Source of the DNA: Leptodactylus fallax
Lineage: Eukaryota > Chordata > Amphibia > Anura > Leptodactylidae
Length of the DNA stretch: 64,000 nucleotides
Direction: 5' to 3'
NCBI GenBank assembly: GCA_947044405.1
Contig: CAMRHE010000067.1
Coordinates: forward strand, 5,337,501 to 5,401,500
The notes under the pieces: model-generated
Told to the model about the DNA's origin: nothing
Seen by the model: only the letters and a program-made list of their open reading frames with translations
The model's database searches: none
Part shown: positions 54,297 to 64,000 of the stretch, piece after piece
Numbering within the stretch: the stretch's first letter is position 1
How the letters are laid out: every line of letters starts with the position of its first letter
Made by a program: the position numbers and the translations under genes

Positions 54297-54470
54297 CTAT
54301 AATAATAATAGTAAAATTTATCTATATAGCGCCAACTTATTCCGCAACACTTCAAAAACCATAGGATTAATGTACAGTCATGATCAGACCTTACAAAGAA
54401 ATAAATCGATCCACACAATGGGAGTGAGGGCCCTGCCTGTAAGAGCTTACAACCTGTGAGGACCTAGAAT
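54297..54470 (+). repeat. Dispersed repeat, 'tatagcgccaactta' family, diverged copy
   Basis: Reads tctatatagcgccaacttattccgcaacactt (split over 54320-54355) and then gtaagagcttacaacctgtg, related to 28577-28750. Confidence 0.65.
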
Positions 54471-54703
54471 ATTATCCCCCAGACCCTCTAGGTTCTAGGT
54501 GTTTAAAGGCCTGGTCAAAATTTCCTTCCTGCTTTGCCAACTGCTATTAAAGGTAGTCTGTCCAAAATGTCTCCCAAGCCAATAATGGTGCCATGTATGG
54601 ACCTATAATAGGAGTAGATGCAAACTTCTGTGGCCCCAAACTAATGAAACATTGCAGAGAAAATCCTCTTTTTAAGATTAGTGGTTTTAGGTGTAAGGTT
54701 GTA

Positions 54704-54739
54704 TGTGTGTGTGTATATATATATATGTATATATATGTG

Positions 54740-54780
<41 letters not shown>

Positions 54781-54786
54781 CCCCCT
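54704..54786. repeat. Compound GT/AT/CA microsatellite
   Basis: A GT run passes into AT, then CA, ending in a C-run. The GT and CA halves are complementary, so the tract can fold on itself. Likely length-polymorphic. Confidence 0.95.
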
Positions 54787-55626
54787 TATAGGCATCTCCA
54801 ATTATACAATAACTTTTGATAAATGGGTAATGCAGGCGAATATACAAACCTTTATAGTTGAATGTTTCCATCTCCATTTATCAGGCTGCTTTCATCCTCC
54901 CTCTCTTCACTCAGTCATTTATCCCTAATAGTTCCTGTATCCAGAGTGTATACATCTTGTCAGCCTCACACCAAGAAATCTATAGAGGGCAGCGGGAAGG
55001 AGGTGGCAGCTTCTGGCTAGTAAGTGTTATTGTCTCTCTAGAGAGTTGTCTTAGGCTGTTTGCACATGACCGTGTTCTCTCTGGGAAATGCAGTACATGT
55101 GTGGGATGTATTTCTCAGACCAAACTCGACCGTGTCAAATGGAACTCACTACATCATAGTGGGTTAGTAGCCAGTGAGCCCCAAATGGCCAAAGTGCTAC
55201 TGTATAAGCACGCGGTTTTCTGGAGTTCAGTACAGCAGAGAGCCGGCTGCTTTGGGTGCTCTCTGTATGAACTCACTACAACTGAGCACAGTCGTGCCGA
55301 TACCTAAGTAAGAGAACTCTTTAGAGAGAGACAGTAAAAGGGGGTTTTCACACGTAGGAATGTGACGCTGAATTTGAGGTGGAATCTACAGTGGCACTCT
55401 TCTCCAAATTCTGCTTCAAATTTAGCATCAAAATCCTTGTTGGTTTTTGACCAACAAAAAAAAAAATCTGCTTCTAATTCCTATGTGTGAACAACCCCTG
55501 AGAGTAGCCTATCCTTAGGATAAGCCATCAACATTAGTTCAGTGAGGGGTCTGACAACAGGATCCCCATCAGTGAGCTGAAAGCACAAGCTGCTGCTGCT
55601 GAAAGTAGCTTAGTGTATAGCGTTGT

Positions 55627-57710
55627 GCTCACTGGAAGTAGACAGCTGTGTACACTCACTGGAAGTAGGCAGCTCTGTACACTCACTGGAAGTAGGCAGC
55701 GTGACACCACTGGAAGAGGCCGCGCTGTACACTCACTGGAAGTAGACAGCTGTGTACACTCACTGGAAGTAGGCAGCTCTGTACACTCACTGGAAGTAGA
55801 CAGCTCTGTACACTCACTGGAAGTAGACAGCTGTGTACACTCACTGGAAGTAGGCAGCTCTGTACACTCACTGGAAGTAGACAGCTGTGTACACTCACTG
55901 GAAGTAGGCAGCTCTGTACACTCACTGGAAGTAGACAGCTCTGTACACTCACTGGAAGTAGACAGCTCTGTACACTCACTGGAAGTAGGCAGCTCTGTAC
56001 ACTCACTGGAAGTAGACAGCTCTGTACACTCACTGGAAGTAGGCAGCTCTGTACACTCACTGGAAGTAGGCAGCTCTGTACACTCACTGGAAGTAGACAG
56101 CTCTGTACACTCACTGGAAGTAGACAGCTCTGTACACTCACTGGAAGTAGGCGGCTCTGTACACTCACTGGAAGTAGACAGCTCTGTACACTCACTGGAA
56201 GTAGACAGCTGTGTACACTCACTGGAAGTAGGCAGCTCTGTACACTCACTGGAAGTAGACAGCTGTGTACACTCACTGGAAGTAGGCAGCTCTGTACACT
56301 CACTGGAAGTAGACGGCTCTGTACACTCACTGGAAGTAGACAGCTCTGTACACTCACTGGAAGTAGGCAGCTCTGTACACTCACTGGAAGTAGGCAGCTC
56401 TGTACACTCACTGGAAGTAGACAGCTCTGTACACTCACTGGAAGTAGGCAGCTCTGTACACTCACTGGAAGTAGACAGCTCTGTACACTCACTGGAAGTA
56501 GACAGCTCTGTACACTCACTGGAAGTAGACAGCTGTGTACACTCACTGGAAGTAGACAGCTGTGTACACTCACTGGAAGTAGACAGCTGTGTACACTCAC
56601 TGGAAGTAGGCAGCTCTGTACACTCACTGGAAGTAGACAGCTCTGTACACTCACTGGAAGTAGGCAGCTCTGTACACTCACTGGAAGTAGACAGCTCTGT
56701 ACACTCACTGGAAGTAGACAGCTCTGTACACTCACTGGAAGTAGACAGCTCTGTACACTCACTGGAAGTAGACAGCTCTGTACACTCACTGGAAGTAGGC
56801 AGCTCTGTACACTCACTGGAAGTAGACAGCTGTGTACACTCACTGGAAGTAGGCAGCTCTGTACACTCACTGGAAGTAGACAGCTCTGTACACTCACTGG
56901 AAGTAGGCAGCTCTGTGTACACCACTGGAAGTAGGCAGCTCTGTACACTCACTGGAAGTAGACAGCTGTGTACACTCACTGGAAGTAGGCAGCTCTGTAC
57001 ACTCACTGGAAGTAGACAGCTCTGTACACTCACTGGAAGTAGACAGCTCTGTACACTCACTGGAAGTAGACAGCTCTGTACACTCACTGGAAGTAGACAG
57101 CTCTGTACACTCACTGGAAGTAGACAGCTGTGTACACTCACTGGAAGTAGGCAGCTCTGTACACTCACTGGAAGTAGACAGCTCTGTACACTCACTGGAA
57201 GTAGACAGCTCTGTACACTCACTGGAAGTAGACTGCTCTGTACACTCACTGGAAGTAGACGGCTCTGTACACTCACTGGAAGTAGACGGCTCTGTACACT
57301 CACTGGAAGTAGACGGCTCTGTACACTCACTGGAAGTAGACGGCTCTGTACACTCACTGGAAGTAGACGGCTCTGTACACTCACTGGAAGTAGACGGCTC
57401 TGTACACTCACTGGAAGTAGACGGCTCTGTACGCTCACTGGAAGTAGGCGGCTCTGTACACTCACTGGAAGTAGACGGCTCTGTACGCTCACTGGAAGTA
57501 GACGGCTCTGTACGCTCACCGGAAGTAGACGGCTCTGTACGCTCACCGGAAGTAGACTGCTCTGTACACTCACTGGAAGTAGACTGCTCTGTACACTCAC
57601 TGGAAGTAGACAGCTCTGTACACTCACTGGAAGTAGACGGCTCTGTACACTCACTGGAAGTAGGCAGCTCTGTACACTCACTGGAAGTAGGCAGCTCTGT
57701 ACACTGTGTA
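55627..57710. repeat. Large minisatellite, ~77 copies of a 27-bp unit
   Basis: The unit is cactcactggaagtaga plus cagctctgta. Total span divided by 27 gives about 77 copies. Variants are few and positional: taga/tagg, agctctg/agctgtg, gacggc and gactgc. The gacggc form is clustered at 57250-57540. Two copies are damaged (about 55700 and 56910). Because 27 is a multiple of three and the unit has no stop, several frames stay open on both strands for 400-775 codons. These are artefacts of the repeat, not genes. Confidence 0.97.
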
Positions 57711-58198
57711 GTGGCTGTTCTGGTTACTGCAGCTTATGTTCCATTCAAGTGGCTAGCTGTCATATGCAAACACACATGTCTCTTCAGTGTACTCCATCTC
57801 TCGCTAGGGGTCCTGTAGTCAGTGTACAGTGTAGCTTACCCTGTGGATTTAGGAGCCTAAAGACTTTACTCTGGTGGCAGATGTCAAGAGAAAAGAAAAG
57901 TCATTTTGGATTTCAACATACCCAATCCTTTATTCCCTAGGGAAATCTGCCCGAGGTGCCTTTAGGGGCCTGTTCTACCATCCAGACTGCAATAATCGTG
58001 CACACTTGGCCAAGTTGAGAGCAATAGTTGTTATGACCATTTTTAGTGCTTAGGGAAATCAATAAACATTAAGATATGTAATCAGTCTTGTGTCGGAAGC
58101 CATTTTGAGTGTCTTTATAAAGAATGTAAATGTGCGATCTTTCGTCTCGTCCATTAAAGTGAATATGTTTGTGTTCCTGACTTTCAGTACAAGTGACG

Positions 58199-58437
58199 CT
58201 AGGTTCACACCTGCGTTTGGGTTTTCGTTCGTGGACCCCATGAACAGAAACCTAATCCGCTTAAAAAATCGGAAACCCGCAGACCCCATAGGCTATAATG
58301 GGGTCTGCTAAGTTTCCACCCGAAAAGGGCGGAAAAATGCGGAGAGACGTCTGCAGGACTTTTCTCTCTGCATTTTTTAAAAACGGAATGGGGAACAGAA
58401 TCCCCGAGCGAAGAACCAGCGCAGGTGTGAGCCTAGC
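58199..58437. repeat. 239-bp MITE-like element with ctaggttcacacc termini
   Basis: Starts gctaggttcacacctgcg; ends cgcaggtgtgagcctagc, an 18-bp inverted pair with one or two mismatches. The interior has accccataggctataatggg. Third copy of the family at 19243 and 35172. Confidence 0.85.
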
Positions 58438-58866
58438 CTGGCATAGTCCATGGAACCACTGACGTCAGTGTAGTCCATGATGGCAGATCCATACAAATCG
58501 CAGATATTCCAATTAAATGTGATAAATCTTACATTTTGTTGCGTATAGCAATTGCCTTTCTTTAAGAGGATGTCGCTTATATTGTATACATTACTATGGA
58601 GCTATAGCACAACCCAGTGGCAGTATTTAGGTTTCTGGTTATAACAGTATAAGATGTGACCAGAGGATATAATATGATCTATCCGTGCTGGGGGTTTCCT
58701 ATTGCAATGAAACTGCAATGGCTGACTCTATGTAGAATGAAATGCTTATGTCATCCAGCAAAGAGTATGTTCATATAGAAGTCCCAGTATGGGACACAGA
58801 TCTATGGAGCTTGGAGTCCTCAGCATTGCGGGACAACAGGTAAGTAATAGTTTAGAGGTGCTGGGT

Positions 58867-58867
<1 letters not shown>

Positions 58868-58914
<47 letters not shown>
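58868..58914. repeat. (TA)n microsatellite
   Basis: Uninterrupted TA dinucleotide run of over 20 repeats. Expected to be unstable. Confidence 0.97.
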
Positions 58915-58916
<2 letters not shown>

Positions 58917-61900
58917 AAAGGAATTGTCCAGGAGGTAAAATTTGTTGAAAGGGTCATAGAATATAAAAGAAAAAAAAAAAAACAGCGATACCTCTCGGAT
59001 ACATTCATATACCCCGCCAATCCCCTTCCCCTTAGTACAGAAATTGACTGCAGAGGCCCACCTCAGACAGGGGGTGAGTGCTCATTTCTTGTGTATTGAG
59101 ACCAGCAAGAGGTGCCAATACATTTGTGTCTGAGAATTTGAAGGGGGGGGGGGGGGTTGGCGGCGTGGTTATTGTTTTTAAGGGTAATTCTTACCCGTTT
59201 CAGAAAAATAAATAAATTTACCCGATGGACAGCCCCTTTAATACATATTCACTGTGTGCAGATTGACATTGATCTGGTGTTGGCAGTAATATAATGTGTA
59301 CTTTCTCAGCACGTGTTTTTGGAACCACAGAGACAGATTATCCTACAGTAAGTTTTGTGAATAGAGGTTAAGTCATCCGATTTATTAGAGTGTTTTCTTA
59401 TAAAGCTGGCTTGTAAAGTCTAGACCAATGGTGACCTTTTTGACTCATTTGTCGGTGGTCTAGTTATCCTCTAGGTACAGTGGGGCAGATTTATTATGCC
59501 TCGTAGACCAGTTTTCTGGCGTACAAGTCATAAAAAGTTGCAAATTTTTATGCAAAATGGGTCTTTTTAACATCTTCACCACTGTCCCAAAAAGAAGGCA
59601 TGGCAAAGACTTGCAGGGGAGAAGGGGCCATCAGCCCCACCAGATTTATGGACTGGTGTACATTTCCCCGTGGTGCACCCTCCATTGGCTCCTGGATATG
59701 AAGACTGACATGCGTGATGCCAACCTTCATAAATCTTCCCAACTAACCTTACACTAGAGTTGAATGAAATATCAGTCTATGTACATTTACAGCAAATTAT
59801 AAGCATTTTATACATATGCACAACTAGTGGTACATTGTATGATGGCTTTGGTCTACCACTGTCAGCATATGAAGGGCGTAAGTGGTGTGTGCAGGTCACA
59901 TCAAGGTAACCAAGGGTCTAGACTTTAGTTGTAGCCCTGATGTGAAAGGGACACTAAAGAAAATTCAAGACAGACAAATAAGCCAGCAGAACTTCCTGTA
60001 ATATCCACTTCTCTTGAGAACTGGATTTTCTCCAGGAGGCAACTATTTCGTCATCCCCTCCTTTCCATGGTTTATCCTAGTGCAGGAGGTCTGGGAGATG
60101 TTGTCTTCTTTTTTTTTTTTTTTACATTTTTTTAAAGATGATATATATCTGTCGTAGAAAATAGCCCTGTAACCTAAAACCTGCCCTGTAGGTTGATTTT
60201 TGTGGGTTTTTTCCTCTCTCATTTCCAGATTTAGTGTCCCTTGAATGTTTTAAGTTGTAAGCTATGCCTGCAAAATATTCAGTTTGCTCCTGACACTGAC
60301 TAATTTTTACACATTTATCCTTAAAGGATGTCCTGTAAAATATTTCTCCTCTATGCCCCACTGTAGCTTCTGCATCTAGTGCATTCATTTCAATGGGCAT
60401 GCCAGAAATAACCGAAGTACAGCTCCTATTGAAATGAATGTAGGGGTGGGGGCATCTCTGTCCACCACTGATACATTCACAACAGGGATAAAACACCCCC
60501 TGTTCTAAAGATCAGTGGGGGTTTCAGTGGTTACTGATCAGCAAGTTATCCTCCATCCTAGGAATAGAAGGTAAATATTTTTCGTGCCATAACCCCCTTC
60601 ATATATACATTGAGAATATGGACATGGACTGGTCTCATGTTTTTTACTATTCTGGAGGTGACCTATTTTGCATGGCAAAGACTATGAAGAGACAGACATG
60701 AAATTTCTTTTATATCCAATTATTATAAAAAATTATCAACTTTTTATTCTGACCACTGAAATCTTTAAAAGGGTTTTGCAGTTATTTTTATGCCCAGTTG
60801 CAGCTGATATGTCAATAGGAAACCTACCTGGGCTTTGTAAATGGTCGCACTTCCGAGTTCAGATTGCGAGGGGTCAGATGTCTCCTTATCTCCGCTAATG
60901 TCTTTTATGGCTCCCATGATTCCCATGAACAGATTTGCAAACCCAGTGTATGGACGTCCCGAGTGATATCCCATACAATGGGCCAGCTCTAGCTATCCAT
61001 CTATGGGTCATGCATGGTATTGGAAACCCTCTTCCTCTACCACTCATGGCCAGTCCCTGTTTGTCAGTGTTTGCCCCTATCTAACTGCTGCTGCCATTTT
61101 TAGTGATGCCCCATCTGTACAGATCTGTTTATCTACACCTACTAGTGGTGGGTTATGGATCTGCAGTGTACTTAGACGCTGTACGCTGATGTTCATGAGG
61201 ACAGGGGTCTCTCATTGCTAAAGATTATCACATTTTTAGCAGTATGTGCTGGTTTGTTAGAATATATAATATAATCCAAGTAAAATTTCTAGAAAGAACT
61301 TTCATGTCTGGGACATTTTGGTTAGTGACTATTAAGTGTTTCCCCTAACTTGCATATGTTCATTGTACATTATAAGGCTCTGTTCACATCTGTGTCTGAG
61401 GTTTTATTAGGAACTTCCATCACCAATTCCATCTTTATTTCACCAGGGAATATGCATAAAGGTCTATTTTAGGAGTCACTACTGCTGTCATTTCGGCAGT
61501 ACCCAGCAGATAGTGGAGTTCTCCTGGAGCTGATGATATCTATCAGATGACAGATCTGGCATAGTGGTGTTGCTTCCTCGAAGAACTGGAAGCCACAAGG
61601 CCAATGTGAACAGCGCCTAAGTTGAATAAACTATATATACATCAAGGTCATTTTAACTTGGCTTTTGAGTTAAAAGACCTGCTATTATATGTAGAATAGA
61701 GTTATTCTACTATTCTACATCTTTTATACAGATTGAATTTATGTGCAAAATTCTATTGCATTTCTATAACTGATTCCTAAATTACAGCCTGTGTAAAATC
61801 AAGAGCAGCATTCATAATTGTGCAGGCTTCAGAGCTGAAATGACCAAGCAACCCAGTATCTGCTATAGTATTTGGAATTATGGGAAATAATAAGATTTAC

Positions 61901-62646
61901 TCCAGGTACTGTAGACTAAGGATGTGCCTGGTGGCAAGATTATTCTCTGCTTCTAAACATAAAAGGTATCGCCTGATTTCTTCACTCTTCCTCTAAACAC
62001 ACCCAGCAGAAGTATGGAGGGCAGCTCTGGGTTGTAATACAGGCTGTAAGTATGGATAGGTAAAGCAGTGAATTTACAGACGTGCTCAGCTATGTGTAGG
62101 GATTTATATTTTTTGTAAAGCAAATACAATAAAATAATGTGTTACCAAGAAAAGAAAGGAAAACCATAAAGACAAAGTACTCCTTTTACACCAACTATAA
62201 GGATCTCAAATACGTAAAGTACTTATCTTAGACTTGGAAAAACATGTCAGATGATGTGGCTAGCCGGTTCACTGACATTAATGTGTTTGGATTGATGGAC
62301 ATCGAGTAGATTCTGCTTGTCAGCAAACAGTATCCAAGATACTTAATAAGACAGCAAACACATCAGACTTCCAGCTTCAAATAGTAAAGTCAGAAATATA
62401 TCAGAATTCAATTTTTACCCTTTTTGGCAAACTTTTTTGTACCACCCTCTTATTACTTTTATTTTTCTCTCACGCATATGATGGCGTTTCAGTGCGGTAC
62501 TCCGTCACTTTACAGTTGGTAGAGGCTCAATATCTGGAAATCTACATTTATAGGATTGCCAGGATTAGCACTGTATTTCTTTCCCTGTTTCTTCCTGCAC
62601 ATCAGCTGCCTGCTGTGCAGGGAATTACAGCATGGCACCATTAAAC

Positions 62647-62992
62647 TTAAAGGGGTTTTCTAGAACAATTGAAGGTCTGTGGGGTTCCCACACCCAGGAC
62701 CCCCCGTGAATCAGCTGTTTGAGATGGCAGCTCTTTGAACGCCGCTTTTGCTTCACAAGCCATGTGATGTCATGTTCATTGGACACATGGCCTGATCGCA
62801 GCTCAGTCCCATTGAACCAAGCACTGCCACTATACAAATGTATGGCGCTGTTGTAGCGCTGACCTGAATGCTGCAGCCTGTTGAAACAGCTGATTTGTCT
62901 GGGGGCCTAGGTGTTGGACCCCTGCAGATCTTTAATTGATGAGTTGTTCTAAGGATAGGTTATCAATTATAAAGCCTGGAAAACCCCTTTAC
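62647..62992. repeat. MITE-like element near right edge
   Basis: Left end TTAAAGGGGTTTTCTAGAAC; right end cctggaaaacccctTTAC, an imperfect inverse with decayed TTAA. The interior has cgcagctcagtcccattgaa and the gttctaaggataggttatcaa hairpin shared with other elements here. Confidence 0.65.
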
Positions 62993-64000
62993 TGGAGCCA
63001 GCTACAGATCCCTTCACAGATGGTTTGCAAGTACTGGGCATAAGTGTCTTATTACTGGGTGTCCGACTGCTCAGACTTCCATCGATCACAAGCTCAGGGG
63101 TTCATGAGTCTCCTGTATTAATAAAGCAGTGTTACACATGGAAGCATTCATTCATTTCTGTGGGACTGACTGAGGTAGATGAGTAAAGCACTGCCAGTCC
63201 CAAAGAAGCCTATGGAGTGGTGGCGAAGCTTGTGTATCAATGTTCCGTTCACACAGAGGATTTAGGGACTCCCGTCCTGTGTTCACTGGGGGTCCTGCGT
63301 AAAAGAGAAAGGCCTTCTATCTTATAGTAGGTTTTTTTTTTCTGCACAAATTCTCTTCCTTTTTCTTAATGTTTGCTGTGGGTTACTTCTATGTAAAGCT
63401 TAACTCCACTCAAAGTCTGAAACCACTCCCACCATACAAAGACAACCACTATTATTCAGTCCCCTCAGTGTATTTTTTGTTATACTACAGAGTAGTTGGT
63501 AGATCACATCATGAGGTCTAAGCCTGTACGTCTGTAGGGTACCCAAACCCCTCTGACACCACTAAGAGGTCTTTATCACTAGGCAAGCTGATCTTTCTTG
63601 TAGTGACTCTTACAATGCTGTATCATTTCCAATGATTAAAATCGTTGTTGTGGAATAGGTTTGGGAACACTAAAAATCACCATAATCCCATTGTTCCACC
63701 CTCAGTGGTGACTTGAGAACATGGATTTCCCTTATGAAAGCATCTGATGTGTCGCAAGGTGAATTTGGCACAGAACATAAAAATACTGGTCACATGAAGC
63801 TCTGCATCTACTAAAAATGTTACCTGAATGCCACCCTTCAGGAGATACCCCATTAGACTCAAGCAGAACTACCTGCAATACTACATAGAAATTTCCACCA
63901 CTGCAGGTGAGAGTTGTAGTATTTCCTATTCCATCTGCCAGGGGAGGGGGGGCGGCTCATGCCGTAGGTTAGGATTACAGGGAATGTATTGTGCTATCAT

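Larger units (their letters stand above)
53084..64000 (+). other. RBM33: RBM33 last visible intron (>10.9 kb), no further exon seen
   Basis: I searched by eye for the rest of the RRM and saw none. Contents: unremarkable text 53.1-54.2 kb; dispersed repeat 54297-54470; dinucleotide tract 54704-54786; minisatellite 55627-57710; MITE 58199-58437; AT tract 58870-58914; G-run 59143-59157; poly-T near 60105-60123; MITE 62647-62992. The stretches 59.2-62.6 and 63.0-64.0 kb hold scattered repeat fragments (for example ggggcagatttatta at 59482) and no recognised gene. Confidence 0.7.

Noticed and set aside
55534..57940. Very long open frames (775, 715 and 421 codons) on both strands
   Set aside because: They are produced by a 27-bp tandem repeat whose length is a multiple of three and which lacks stops; both strands are open over the same bases and no protein family is present.
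62240..62360. Short frame reading MSDDVASRFTDINVFGLMD
   Set aside because: It looks slightly protein-like, but is only about 21 codons before a stop and I could not tie it to a family or a splice structure.
53084..64000. A hidden last RBM33 exon
   Set aside because: I looked for the second half of the RRM (RKAIAKF-like and FQQKFHRHMID-like text) and found no match.

Overview
The window is vertebrate nuclear DNA, most likely from an anuran amphibian and probably an advanced (neobatrachian) frog. The evidence is one intron-rich conserved gene, Tc1/mariner transposons and Penelope-like reverse transcriptase debris of the kind common in frogs, and very many short inverted-repeat elements bounded by TTAA with ends like TTAAAGGGGTTGTCC or TTAAAGGGAATCTGTC. 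The species call is an inference from repeat style and gene content, not a database match.

One gene fills most of the window: RBM33 (RNA-binding motif protein 33) on the plus strand. Its CpG-rich promoter lies at about 2.4-2.8 kb and the start codon at 2800. Seventeen coding exons can be joined in frame (3,672 nt, 1,224 codons), ending at 53083 in the middle of the C-terminal RRM domain. The last exon or exons lie beyond the right edge. The predicted protein has an acidic N-terminal half, an Arg/Gly-rich patch, long Pro/Gln-rich low-complexity regions, a coiled coil, and an RG-rich linker leading into the RRM. Known work on the family links it to m6A-mRNA demethylation by ALKBH5 and to export of GC-rich transcripts.

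Layout: 1-1168, the end of a Tc1 (DD34E-type) transposon with an open but truncated transposase; 1.2-2.4 kb, intergenic repeat sequence; 2.4-2.8 kb, promoter and exon 1; 3.1-3.6 kb, a GC-rich minisatellite in intron 1; 3.6-13.7 kb, the rest of intron 1, with foldback elements; 13.7-28.1 kb, exons 2-10, with a nested foldback in intron 6; 29.0-30.6 kb, a complete DD35E Tc1/mariner transposon with an intact 349-codon transposase; 36.4-44.1 kb, exons 11-15, with a broken Penelope-like element in intron 11; 44.1-52.5 kb, intron 15, with several candidate conserved non-coding elements; 52.5-53.1 kb, exons 16-17; 53.1-64 kb, the start of the last visible intron, including a roughly 2.1 kb, 27-bp-unit minisatellite.

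In mammals RBM33 lies between CNPY1/EN2 and SHH. Several repeat-poor intron stretches here (7.9-8.3, 10.7-11.0, 18.2-18.5, 23.1-23.5, 35.6-36.3, 42.8-43.3, 45.4-46.1 and 50.4-51.4 kb) have the texture of developmental enhancers. I flag them as candidates to be tested by alignment. I found no bacterial-type system, CRISPR array, rRNA or tRNA. The least routine features are the nested foldbacks, the two minisatellites, the apparent expansion of PGFN repeats in exon 12, a GC-AG intron, and tiny upstream ORFs at the start of RBM33.
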